Origin: Gammaproteobacteria bacterium
GTDB taxonomy: Bacteria; Pseudomonadota; Gammaproteobacteria; Tenderiales; Tenderiaceae
Length of the DNA: 7,981 nt
Direction of reading: 5' to 3'
Assembly: GCA_027001525.1 (NCBI GenBank)
Contig: JALTMR010000048.1
Location: 1-7,981, forward strand
The translations under genes were made by a program, and so were the position numbers. Of this stretch, positions 1 through 6,722 are shown in pieces (positions within the stretch are counted from its first letter, which is position 1; each line of letters starts with the position of its first letter). The notes under the pieces were generated by a model. The model had not been told where the DNA came from. It saw nothing but the letters and a program-made list of their open reading frames with translations, and made no database searches.

Positions 1-594
1 ACGCAGCTTGTCGAGGTCGATCTCGGGCTTGTTGAATGTCACCCCGATCTCGGCGAACTCTTCCGCTTCGTTGATGACCTGCGCCGTATGGAGCAGGGCC
101 TTGGAAGGGATGCAGCCCACGTTGAGGCAGACGCCGCCAATGCTCTGGTAGCGTTCGATCAGAATCACCTTCTTGCCCAGATCAGCTGCACGGAATGCGG
201 CGGTGTACCCCCCGGGGCCAGAGCCCAGCACCACCACCTCGGCGCTCATGTCCACATCGCCGCTATGGCTGGCCGCCACGGGCGCGGGTGTTGCGGCAGG
301 CACGGGGGCGGCGGGCTTGCTCTCCTGTGCCGGCGCAGCTGTTGCCGCCCCAGCCCCCACCTCCAACGTCAGAATCGGGCTGCCCTCTGCCACCGTGTCA
401 CCAATGGCAACCAGCAACTCCTTCACTACACCGGCCTGGGGCGCGGGAATCTCCATGGAGGCCTTGTCCGACTCCACCGAGATCAGCGAATCCTCTTCGG
501 CGATGGTATCGCCCACATTGACCAGAATTTCGATCACCTCAACGCCGTCGAAATCACCAATATTCGGAACCTTTACTTCAACAATATTGCTCAT
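1..594 (-). CDS. lpd: Dihydrolipoyl dehydrogenase (PDH E3) with N-terminal lipoyl domain, 3' end outside window
   Basis: E3 of the pyruvate dehydrogenase complex reoxidises dihydrolipoyl groups with FAD and NAD+ in the cytoplasm. Only the first 198 codons are visible; the frame is still open at the window edge. Residues 1-80 form a lipoyl domain with the lipoylation motif [10 protein letters not shown] (lysine 44). Residues about 81-115 are an Ala/Pro linker. From residue 116 the flavoprotein begins: the FAD dinucleotide-binding loop GSGPGGY (124-130), then the redox-active disulfide motif CLNVGC (Cys156 and Cys161) followed by IPSK. The ATG at 592-594 is preceded by AAGGGG at 603-608, 8 bases upstream, which supports this start. 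It lies 14 bases after the aceF stop, so it is probably co-transcribed with aceE and aceF. Lipoyl-E3 fusions are known, for example in Neisseria. The identification is secure; what lies beyond the window cannot be judged. Confidence 0.96.
   Translation of the reverse strand, partial: MSNIVEVKVPNIGDFDGVEVIEILVNVGDTIAEEDSLISVESDKASMEIPAPQAGVVKELLVAIGDTVAEGSPILTLEVGAGAATAAPAQESKPAAPVPAATPAPVAASHSGDVDMSAEVVVLGSGPGGYTAAFRAADLGKKVILIERYQSIGGVCLNVGCIPSKALLHTAQVINEAEEFAEIGVTFNKPEIDLDKLR
361..570 (-). repeat. Lipoyl-domain coding repeat, copy in lpd
   Basis: This 210-base stretch encodes residues 9-78 of Lpd, the core of its lipoyl domain. It aligns without gaps to 1668-1877 in aceF. By eye about 56 of 70 residues match, including an unbroken 17-residue block around the lipoyl lysine, and the DNA is also very similar there. 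It is a coding paralogue repeat, not a mobile element, and direct repeats this close could recombine or mislead an assembler. Confidence 0.85.
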
Positions 595-608
595 CTATCT
601 GGCCCCTT

Positions 609-1616
609 CTATAACAACAGGCGACGCGTATCGGACAATACGCGGCTGAGGAAACTGGTAAAGCGTGCGCCATCGGCACCATCAATCACACGGTGATCGT
701 AGGAGAGCGACAGCGGCAACATCAGGCGTGGTTCAAACTCCTTGCCATTCCACACCGGCTGCATCTTGGAGCGCGACACACCCAAAATGGCCACCTCGGG
801 AGCGTTCACAATGGGGGTGAACTTGGTTCCGCCGATGCCACCCAGGCTGGAGATGGTGATGCTGCCACCCTGCATATCCGCCGGCTTGAGCTTCTTCTCA
901 CGCGCCTTGACGCTGATCTCGCCCAACTCCACCGCCAGTTCGACAATGCTCTTGCGGTCAACACCCTGCACCACGGGCACCACCAGGCCGTCGGGGGTGT
1001 CGATGGCAATACCGACGTTGTAGTAGTGTTTCATGATCAGGTTCTCGCCCGTGCTATCGAGTGAGGAGTTGAAACGGGGGTACTCTTTCATGGCGGAGAC
1101 GATGGCCTTCATCAAAAAGACCAGCGGCGTAATGCGAATGCCTTTCTCTTTGTAATCTGCCGCCAGACCTTTACGGAATACCTCCATATCGGTGATATCC
1201 GCCTCATCGAACTGGGTCACATGTGGAATGGTCACCCAGTTACGGTGCAGAAACTGGCCGGTCAGTTTATTGATCTTGCTCAGTGGCTGCGTCTCAATCT
1301 CGCCCCACTTGCTGAAGTCAATTTCGGGCATGGGTGCAACCCCCAGGCCGCCGCCCGCGGGCTGGCTCAAGGCGCGTTTAACAAAACCCTGCACATCTTC
1401 TTTGGTGATGCGGCCTTTACGGCCAGTGCCGTCAACCTTGCCCAGATCCACCCCCAGTTCACGCGCAAACTTGCGTACGGAAGGCGTGGCATAGGCCTTG
1501 GAGAAGGAGGCTTCGTCGATCTTCGCCGTCGGTGACGGTCTCGGCGCTGGAGCTGCGGGTTTGGGGGCCGGGGCCGGAACGGGTGCTACCTCAGCAGCGG
1601 GAGCCGGCTCAGCCAC
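609..1616 (-). CDS. aceF: Dihydrolipoyl acetyltransferase (PDH E2), segment after the internal stop: linker, E1/E3-binding and catalytic domains
   Basis: This is the catalytic part of E2, which moves the acetyl group from lipoyl-lysine to CoA and forms the complex core. Counting from the GTG at 1614-1616, residues 1-35 are an Ala/Pro linker and about 42-80 the peripheral subunit-binding domain ([16 protein letters not shown], then [11 protein letters not shown]). From about 105 to 335 lies the acetyltransferase domain with the active-site motif DHRVIDG (His308, Asp312). The gene ends with TAG at 609-611. It lacks a lipoyl domain because an in-frame TAG 18 bases before this GTG cuts it from the upstream lipoyl segment. 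The GTG has no convincing Shine-Dalgarno sequence, so separate translation would depend on reinitiation. With the stop read as an amino acid, the whole protein would be 428 residues (single-lipoyl E2). The domain identity is firm; whether this segment is made alone is uncertain. Confidence 0.85.
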   Translation of the reverse strand: MAEPAPAAEVAPVPAPAPKPAAPAPRPSPTAKIDEASFSKAYATPSVRKFARELGVDLGKVDGTGRKGRITKEDVQGFVKRALSQPAGGGLGVAPMPEIDFSKWGEIETQPLSKINKLTGQFLHRNWVTIPHVTQFDEADITDMEVFRKGLAADYKEKGIRITPLVFLMKAIVSAMKEYPRFNSSLDSTGENLIMKHYYNVGIAIDTPDGLVVPVVQGVDRKSIVELAVELGEISVKAREKKLKPADMQGGSITISSLGGIGGTKFTPIVNAPEVAILGVSRSKMQPVWNGKEFEPRLMLPLSLSYDHRVIDGADGARFTSFLSRVLSDTRRLLL

Positions 1617-1640
1617 AGGGGCTGGCGCGTCTGCCTATGG
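1614..1640 (-). other. In-frame amber codon and candidate GTG restart inside aceF
   Basis: TAG at 1635-1637 is in phase with both the upstream lipoyl segment (start 1895) and the downstream E2 segment (1895 minus 1616 is 279, a multiple of three). The codons between TAG and the GTG at 1614-1616 read A-D-A-P-A-P, typical E2 linker, so one base change rather than a frameshift separates the two parts. One-step precursors include CAG (Gln) and GAG (Glu). No Shine-Dalgarno-like sequence sits at usable distance before the GTG. The possible readings are nonsense mutation, base-call error, suppression, or split gene; the sequence alone does not decide. Confidence 0.9.
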
Positions 1641-1895
1641 TGCCGGCGCAGCGCCTTCGGCACTGGGCTCCAGCAGCAAAATCAGGCTGCCCTCGGAGAC
1701 CTCATCGCCAATGCTGACTTTGATCTCCTTCACCACCCCCGCCTCGGGTGAGGGAATTTCCATGGAGGCCTTATCGGACTCCACCGAGATGAGCGAATCT
1801 TCGGCCGCGACCGTATCACCCTCAGAGACCAGAATCTCGATCACCTCAACGGCGTCGAAATCACCAATATTTGGAACAAAAATTTCTTTACTCAT
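1635..1895 (-). CDS. aceF: Lipoyl domain of E2 (5' segment of interrupted aceF), 86 residues ending at TAG
   Basis: This is a complete lipoyl domain of pyruvate dehydrogenase E2, whose lipoylated lysine carries acetyl groups between E1, E2 and E3. The motif [10 protein letters not shown] places the lipoyl lysine at residue 42. The domain fold runs to about residue 78 and is followed by the first linker residues (GAAPAP) before TAG at 1635-1637. The ATG at 1893-1895 lies 18 bases after the aceE stop and is preceded by GAGGGA about 9 bases upstream, a good start. If the TAG acts as a stop, the product is a free lipoyl-domain protein resembling the H protein or detached lipoyl carriers in role. 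It is about 80% identical by eye to the lipoyl domain of the downstream lpd. It more likely represents the N-terminus of one E2 gene than an independent gene, because linker codons continue in the same frame past the stop. Confidence 0.85.
   Translation of the reverse strand: MSKEIFVPNIGDFDAVEVIEILVSEGDTVAAEDSLISVESDKASMEIPSPEAGVVKEIKVSIGDEVSEGSLILLLEPSAEGAAPAP
1668..1877 (-). repeat. Lipoyl-domain coding repeat, copy in aceF
   Basis: This is the partner of the repeat at 361-570, in the same orientation and about 1.3 kb away. It encodes residues 7-76 of the aceF lipoyl segment. A further exact 13-base match just downstream of each copy (327-339 and 1640-1652) lies at the start of the Ala/Pro linkers and stops 2 bases short of the TAG of aceF. 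Confidence 0.85.
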
Positions 1896-1913
1896 TGCAA
1901 TCAGTCCCTCTGA

Positions 1914-4574
1914 TTAAGCGTGCAGGGGATTAGTTTTTTCAGGATCAATGCCGTACTTGGCAATCGCTTCAGCCACCTTGGCCGCATCCAACTGACCTTC
2001 ATCCGCCAGTGCTTTTAGCGCTGCCACGGCAACGTTCACCGCATTCACCTCAAAGTGCTTGCGCAGCTGGGCGCGGGTATCGGAGCGGCCAAAACCCTCC
2101 GTTCCCAACACCACGTAACGGCCCGGCACCCACTCCCGAATCTGGTCAGCGTAGTTGCGGATGTAGTCGGTCGCGGCGATGAAGGGCCCCTTGCGGCCTT
2201 CCAGCGTTTTAACCACGTAGGGCACACGCGCTGTTTCGGTGGGATGGAGACGATTCCAGCGCTCGCAGTCCTGTGCCTCACGCGTCAATTCGTTGAAGCT
2301 GGTGGCGCTCAAGATGTCGGCCTCGACACCCCAGTCCTCTTTCAACAAATCGGCGGCAGCAATCACTTCACGCAGGATGGTGCCGGAGCCCATCAGCTGA
2401 ACCTTGAGCTTCTTCCTGCCGCCTTTACGGAACTCGTACAGCCCCTTGATAATGCCCTCTTCAGCACCCTCGGGCATAGCAGGATGAGTGTAGTTCTCGT
2501 TCATAGTGGTGATGTAGTAGAAGACGTTCTCCTGCTCGACATACATGCGGCGCAGGCCGTCCTGCACAATTACTGCCAGTTCATAGCTGAAGGTGGGGTC
2601 GTAGCTGACGCAGTTGGGGATGGTATTGGCCATGATCAGGCCATGACCATCCTGATGCTGCAGCCCCTCACCCGCCAGCGTGGTACGACCCGCCGTGGCA
2701 CCAATCAGAAAGCCCCGCGCCTGCATATCGCCCGCCGCCCAGGCCAGATCGCCAATGCGCTGAAAACCAAACATGGAGTAGTAGACGTAGAACGGCACGG
2801 TGTTGACACCGTGGTTGGCGTAGGCCGTGGCCGCCGCGATCCAGGAGGACATGGCACCGGCTTCGTTGATCCCCTCTTCGAGGATCTGGCCCGATTTATC
2901 TTCCTTGTAGAACATGATCTCTTCTTTATCCTGCGGCGTGTAGAGCTGTCCCACCGAGGAGTAGATACCCAACTGACGGAACATGCCTTCCATGCCAAAC
3001 GTACGCGCTTCGTCAGGCACGATAGGCACCACGTTTTTGCCCATTTTCTTGTCACGACAAAGAATGGTCAGCAGGCGCACATAGGCCATGGTGGTAGACA
3101 TCTCCTTCTCGCCGCTGCCTTTTAGCAGTGCGTCAAAGGCAGACAGCTCAGGCACCTCCAGCGGTGCAGCCACCTGATTACGCGCAGGCAGATAGCCCCC
3201 CAGCGCCTTGCGGCGCGCCTGCATGTACTGCATCTCGGGGCTGTCATCGGCCGGTTTGTAGTACTTACAGGCAGCAGCCTCTTCATCGCTCAGGGGAATG
3301 TTGAAACGATCACGCACGTAGATCATCTCGTCGTTGGCCAGTTTCTTCTGCGAATGGGTGCGGTTTTGCGCCTCACCCGCCGCACCCATGCCGTAGCCTT
3401 TCACCGTGTGGGCCAGGATGACTGTCGCTTCACCGCTGTCCACCGCCGCTTTATACGCCGCGTAGACTTTATGAGGATCGTGTCCGCCGCGATTCAGACG
3501 CCAGATATCGCTGTCTGACATTTTGGAGACCATCTCCAGCAGCTCGGGGTATTTGCCAAAGAAGTGCTGACGCACGTAGGCACCGTCTTTGGCTTTGTAG
3601 TTTTGAAAATCGCCATCAACACACTCCAGCATCCGCTTTTGCAGCAGACCGTTTTTATCCTTGGCCAGCAGCGGATCCCAGTAGGACCCCCACAGCACCT
3701 TGATGACATTCCAGCCCGCGCCACGAAAGCTCGCCTCCAGCTCCTGGATGATTTTGCCGTTGCCACGCACCGGCCCATCAAGACGCTGCAGGTTGCAGTT
3801 CACCACCCACACCAGATTGTCCAGCTTTTCACGCCCGGCCAGCGAAATGGCCCCGAGCGACTCCGGCTCGTCGGTCTCGCCATCGCCCAGAAAGGCCCAG
3901 ACCTTGCGCTGTTTGGTATCGGCCAGACCCCGGTCCTGCAGATACTTCATGAAACGCGCCTGGTAGATCGACATGATCGGCCCCAGGCCCATGGATACCG
4001 TCGGGAACTGCCAGAAGTCCGGCATCAGCCAGGGGTGCGGGTAGGAGGAGAGGCCATCGCCATCGACCTCCTGGCGAAACTTGTCCAGCTGATCTTCGCT
4101 CAAGCGACCTTCGAGGAAGGCGCGAGCATAGGTACCCGGTGAAGCATGGCCCTGCGAGTAGACCAAATCCCCGCCGTGCTCGTGGCTCGGTGCACGCCAG
4201 AAGTGGTTAAAACCGATGTCATACAACACAGCCGCTGAGGCAAAAGAGGCGATATGGCCACCCAGCTCGGTGGATTTGCGGTTGGCCTTCACCACCATGG
4301 CAATGGCGTTCCAGCGGATAAAAGAGCGGATGCGGTACTCCATCGCCTGATCCCCCGGAATCGGCGCCTCCAGGTGGGTGGGGATGGTGTTGACGTAAGC
4401 TGTGTTGGCAGAATAGGGCAGATTAGCGCCGGAGCGACGCGCCTTGTCGATCATCTGCTCCAGCAAAAAGTGAGCACGTTCCACACCTTCATTGTCGATG
4501 ACCGCTTCAAGAGCATCGATCCACTCCTGAGTTTCAACAGCATCAATATCAGGGATTTGCGATTGCTGAGACAT
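1914..4574 (-). CDS. aceE: Pyruvate dehydrogenase E1 component, homodimeric type
   Basis: E1 decarboxylates pyruvate with thiamine diphosphate and acetylates the lipoyl groups of E2. The 886-residue product nearly equals the 887 of E. coli AceE. The thiamine diphosphate motif starts at GDGETDEPES (230-239) and ends at NCNLQ (259-263). Residues matching those known in the E. coli enzyme are His107, His143, His407, Glu571 (INEAG, the cofactor-activating glutamate) and His640. The family signature QRLDGPVRGNGKIIQELE follows the thiamine motif. The start is set at the ATG at 4572-4574 (MSQQSQIPDI) because GGAG lies 6 bases upstream. The frame stays open for another 40 codons to a TTG, but that stretch is unlike the family. 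The gene ends in TAA and is followed after 18 bases by aceF. It is likely the first gene of the PDH operon, transcribed from the promoter proposed at 4737-4765. The identification is secure. Confidence 0.98.
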   Translation of the reverse strand: MSQQSQIPDIDAVETQEWIDALEAVIDNEGVERAHFLLEQMIDKARRSGANLPYSANTAYVNTIPTHLEAPIPGDQAMEYRIRSFIRWNAIAMVVKANRKSTELGGHIASFASAAVLYDIGFNHFWRAPSHEHGGDLVYSQGHASPGTYARAFLEGRLSEDQLDKFRQEVDGDGLSSYPHPWLMPDFWQFPTVSMGLGPIMSIYQARFMKYLQDRGLADTKQRKVWAFLGDGETDEPESLGAISLAGREKLDNLVWVVNCNLQRLDGPVRGNGKIIQELEASFRGAGWNVIKVLWGSYWDPLLAKDKNGLLQKRMLECVDGDFQNYKAKDGAYVRQHFFGKYPELLEMVSKMSDSDIWRLNRGGHDPHKVYAAYKAAVDSGEATVILAHTVKGYGMGAAGEAQNRTHSQKKLANDEMIYVRDRFNIPLSDEEAAACKYYKPADDSPEMQYMQARRKALGGYLPARNQVAAPLEVPELSAFDALLKGSGEKEMSTTMAYVRLLTILCRDKKMGKNVVPIVPDEARTFGMEGMFRQLGIYSSVGQLYTPQDKEEIMFYKEDKSGQILEEGINEAGAMSSWIAAATAYANHGVNTVPFYVYYSMFGFQRIGDLAWAAGDMQARGFLIGATAGRTTLAGEGLQHQDGHGLIMANTIPNCVSYDPTFSYELAVIVQDGLRRMYVEQENVFYYITTMNENYTHPAMPEGAEEGIIKGLYEFRKGGRKKLKVQLMGSGTILREVIAAADLLKEDWGVEADILSATSFNELTREAQDCERWNRLHPTETARVPYVVKTLEGRKGPFIAATDYIRNYADQIREWVPGRYVVLGTEGFGRSDTRAQLRKHFEVNAVNVAVAALKALADEGQLDAAKVAEAIAKYGIDPEKTNPLHA

Positions 4575-4736
4575 AGGGGACTCCAACCTCGTTATCAATT
4601 CTTTTGCCTGTTCTGAAGGCGCGTAAAATGGTGATATGCAGCGGGCTTCTGCCGCGAAATCCAGTGAATTCGGTTGATCTGGCCAATTGCGCAAGCGATG
4701 AACAGCATCACCACAGCCAGTCGAAACAAGCGCGCA
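4575..4736 (-). promoter_or_regulatory. Probable long 5' leader of the aceE-aceF-lpd transcript
   Basis: If the -10 element at 4737-4742 is used, transcription would start near 4730 and the leader before aceE would be about 155 bases, long for a bacterial mRNA. I see no recognisable riboswitch or attenuator fold in it. It contains a short frame (4595-4708, ATG, 37 codons, hydrophobic first third), which lacks a good ribosome site. A loose palindrome at 4667-4688 (AATTCGGT and GGCCAATT) faintly resembles a PdhR operator but is too degenerate to call. Confidence 0.35.
4581..4590 (-). promoter_or_regulatory. Ribosome binding site of aceE
   Basis: On the minus strand GGAG (4581-4584) lies 6 bases before the ATG at 4572-4574, with a second purine-rich GAGG at 4587-4590. 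This supports the family-like start MSQQ over the in-frame TTG 40 codons upstream, which has no such signal. Confidence 0.7.
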
Positions 4737-4765
4737 ATTCTACCCTTTTTTTCCAAAAACAGGAA
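4737..4765 (-). promoter_or_regulatory. Candidate sigma70 promoter for the PDH operon
   Basis: On the minus strand TAGAAT (4742-4737) matches five of six bases of the -10 consensus. Seventeen bases upstream is a weak -35, TTCCTG (4765-4760), separated by an A/T-rich spacer with runs of T and A. The -10 is followed by a GC-rich discriminator (TGCGCGC), a feature of promoters under stringent (ppGpp) control. The position, after a hairpin and before the first PDH gene, fits. The start site has not been demonstrated. Confidence 0.5.
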
Positions 4766-4767
4766 AT

Positions 4768-4790
4768 TCGGGGCACTTTCCAGGCCCCGA
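4768..4790 (-). terminator. Terminator-like hairpin between pgi and the PDH promoter
   Basis: The arms TCGGGGC (4784-4790 on the minus strand) and GCCCCGA (4768-4774) form a perfect 7-base stem with a 9-base loop. On the minus strand it is followed by an interrupted T-rich stretch (ATTTCC, then GTTTTT). It lies about 120 bases after the pgi stop and just upstream of the candidate -35, so it could end transcription coming from pgi. The T tract is imperfect, so efficiency is uncertain. Confidence 0.5.
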
Positions 4791-4909
4791 CACAGGTACG
4801 TAACACACTGATTTAACTGTGACCTGAACCCGTACATTCAGGAATGAAACCGAAGAGCGCCCGCCACAGCGGACAGACGCCCCGAACGAGAGAGTAAAAA
4901 GAGAGGCCG
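4791..4909. other. Spacer downstream of pgi, no gene seen
   Basis: No credible coding region is present. Just after the pgi stop the minus strand has a pyrimidine-rich stretch (4884-4906, CCTCTC, TTTTTA, CTCTCTC), which could assist Rho-dependent termination. Next comes a short hairpin CCGC-TGTG-GCGG (4861-4872). Neither is strong enough to call as a terminator alone. Confidence 0.4.
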
Positions 4910-6550
4910 CTACACCGGGCGATGAGTCCGGTAGAAATTGATCAAACCGTTGGTGGAGGAGTCATGCGCCGTCACCGCCTCCTCACTGGCCAGCTCGGGC
5001 AAGATTGCACTGGCCAATTGCTTGCCCAGCTCGACCCCCATCTGATCGAACGAGTTGATATCCCAGATAATGCCCTGCACAAAAATCTTGTGCTCATACA
5101 TCGCCACCAGGCACCCCATGGTCTTGGGGTCGAGGCGTTTAAACAGAATCGAGTTCGTTGGGCGGTTGCCATCAAAATATTTGTGCGCCACCAGCTCCTC
5201 CAGACGCTCGCCGGTATAGCCCTCCTTCTCCAGCGCCGCTCTCGCCTCTGCCTGGGTGCGCCCCTTCATCAGCGCTTCCGTCTGCGCGAAAAAGTTGGAG
5301 ATGAGAATGGCGTGGTGCTCGCCCAGCGGGTTTTGCGCCTCGACCGCCGCCAGAAAATCGGCCGGAATCAGCTTGGTGCCCTGATGCACCAGTTGAAAAA
5401 AAGCGTGCTGGCCATTGGTGCCCGGCTTGCCCCAGATAATAGGCCCGGTGGAGTATTGCACCCGCTTGCCGTCACGCGTGGTGTGCTTGCCGTTGCTCTC
5501 CATATCGCCCTGCTGGAAATAGGAGGGGAATTCGTAGAGATACTGGTCATAGGGGAAGATGGCGTGGCTGTCCGCATCGAAAAAGTTGTTGTACCAGACA
5601 CCGAGCAACCCCATGATGATGGGGATATTGCGATCCATCGGCGCGGTGCGGAAATGCTCATCCATTTCATGGGCCCCCTGGAGCAACTGCTCAAAGTTGT
5701 CCATGCCGATATAGCAGGCGATGGAGAGCCCCACCGCACTCCAGAGTGAGTAGCGCCCACCAACCCAATCCCAGAATTCGAACATGTTCTCGGGATCGAT
5801 ACCGAATTTCACCACTTCGTCGGTGTTGGTCGATAGCGCCACGAAATGTTTGGCAACGGCGCGCTGATCTGAGTCGCAGTAGTGCAGCAGCCAGTCGCGA
5901 GCCGAACGGGCATTGGCCAGCGTCTCCTGCGTGGTGAACGTTTTGGAGGCGACGATAAACAGCGTCTGCTCCGGGTTCAACCCCCGCAGCGTCTCCACCA
6001 ATTGCGTGTCATCCACATTGGAGACAAAGTGGGCACGAATGGCCCAGTCGCTATAGGGCTTCAGGGCCTCACACACCATCTTTGGCCCCAGATCAGAGCC
6101 ACCAATGCCGATGTTGACCACATCGGTAATGCGCTTGCCGGTGTAGCCCAGCCATTTGCCACTGCGCACCTGCTCGGAAAACTGGCGCATCTTCGCCAGC
6201 ACGGCGTTGACCTGGGGCATCACATTGTGACCGTCGACAAAGATGGGGCGATTGCTGCGATTGCGCAGCGCCACATGCAGCACGGCGCGATCTTCGGTGA
6301 AGTTGATTTTTTCGCCGTGAAACATGCGCTCAGTCCAGCCTTTGACATCACGCATGCGGGCCAGATCAAACAATAACTTCAACGTTTCATCGGTAATACG
6401 GTTTTTCGAATAGTCGAAAAGAATATTGTTAAAAAAGAGGGAGTACCGCTCAAAGCGTCCGGCATCTTCCTCGAACAGATCCCGCATGTGCATGCTGCCA
6501 AATGCTTCCCTGTGCGCCAACAACGCCTTCCATTCTGCTGTATCAATCAC
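4910..6550 (-). CDS. pgi: Glucose-6-phosphate isomerase
   Basis: This cytoplasmic enzyme interconverts glucose-6-phosphate and fructose-6-phosphate. The product is 546 residues, near the 549 of E. coli Pgi. Visible family features are the sugar-phosphate loop [11 protein letters not shown] (146-156), the first signature [11 protein letters not shown] (264-274), the catalytic glutamate in QGDMESNGK (Glu351), the ring-opening histidine in NGQHAFFQ (His382), the second signature [19 protein letters not shown] (485-503), and the catalytic lysine in GVELGKQ (Lys510). The start is GTG at 6548-6550, preceded on the minus strand by AAGGAAG about 7 bases upstream, and [10 protein letters not shown] is a sensible N-terminus. 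The gene ends in TAG. It lies 172 bases after zwf, so the pair could be co-transcribed or pgi may have its own promoter. All active-site residues are present and the identification is secure. Confidence 0.98.
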   Translation of the reverse strand: MIDTAEWKALLAHREAFGSMHMRDLFEEDAGRFERYSLFFNNILFDYSKNRITDETLKLLFDLARMRDVKGWTERMFHGEKINFTEDRAVLHVALRNRSNRPIFVDGHNVMPQVNAVLAKMRQFSEQVRSGKWLGYTGKRITDVVNIGIGGSDLGPKMVCEALKPYSDWAIRAHFVSNVDDTQLVETLRGLNPEQTLFIVASKTFTTQETLANARSARDWLLHYCDSDQRAVAKHFVALSTNTDEVVKFGIDPENMFEFWDWVGGRYSLWSAVGLSIACYIGMDNFEQLLQGAHEMDEHFRTAPMDRNIPIIMGLLGVWYNNFFDADSHAIFPYDQYLYEFPSYFQQGDMESNGKHTTRDGKRVQYSTGPIIWGKPGTNGQHAFFQLVHQGTKLIPADFLAAVEAQNPLGEHHAILISNFFAQTEALMKGRTQAEARAALEKEGYTGERLEELVAHKYFDGNRPTNSILFKRLDPKTMGCLVAMYEHKIFVQGIIWDINSFDQMGVELGKQLASAILPELASEEAVTAHDSSTNGLINFYRTHRPV

Positions 6551-6722
6551 GCCCCAACTTCCTTTTTATTGAATGAGATGCCGCTACAGTTTACCTCGGG
6601 AAACCCGCGCCGGGGGCCGCACTGCCACTCGGGCAACACGGTGCCCCATGAACAGGGGATTGAAACGCCCCAGGGGGAGTACGGCCTATCGAGCCCCCAA
6701 GGCAGCGTTTCAACAGCTGCGC
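6551..6722. other. zwf-pgi spacer
   Basis: This 172-base non-coding spacer contains the inverted repeat at 6660-6713, a small stem (GGGCA and TGCCC around 6631-6646), and the pgi ribosome site (about 6558-6564). A weak -10-like TAAACT near 6585-6592 lacks a matching -35. I see no reading frame worth calling. Confidence 0.5.
6660..6713. repeat. Long imperfect inverted repeat after zwf
   Basis: The nine-base arms TTGAAACGC (6660-6668) and GCGTTTCAA (6705-6713) are perfectly complementary, with a second inner pairing of GGGGG (6673-6677) and CCCCC (6694-6698). Together they form a hairpin of about 54 bases with a 16-base loop, beginning 9 bases after the zwf stop. No T run follows on either strand, so it is not a textbook intrinsic terminator. 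A 3'-end protecting stem or a regulatory or protein-binding element is possible. Confidence 0.75.

Noticed and set aside
1614..1637. Frameshift as the cause of the aceF break
   Set aside because: Both segments are in the same frame (their starts differ by 279 bases) and no base gain or loss is needed; only the TAG interrupts.
1498..1917. Plus-strand Ala/Gly/Ser-rich frame opposite the lipoyl domain of aceF; a similar one lies at 173-649 opposite lpd
   Set aside because: The two resemble each other only because the lipoyl-domain repeats on the minus strand resemble each other. The low-complexity composition mirrors the Ala/Pro linkers.
2055..3125. Long plus-strand open frame opposite aceE (356 codons)
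   Set aside because: It lies fully antisense to a securely identified gene, has no family-like motifs, and arises from the GC-rich codon pattern of the opposite strand.
4667..4688. Possible PdhR operator (AATTCGGT, 6-base gap, GGCCAATT)
   Set aside because: Only the outer AATT bases are symmetric, and the core does not match the PdhR consensus ATTGGT with its inverted partner at the right spacing.
4575..4694. 40-codon N-terminal extension of aceE starting at TTG
   Set aside because: The extension is unlike AceE proteins. The internal ATG at 4572-4574 has a good Shine-Dalgarno sequence and gives a length and active-site numbering matching the family.
4922..5749. Plus-strand open frame of 275 codons opposite pgi
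   Set aside because: It is a complementary-strand shadow of pgi with no recognisable domain and no ribosome site that I can see.
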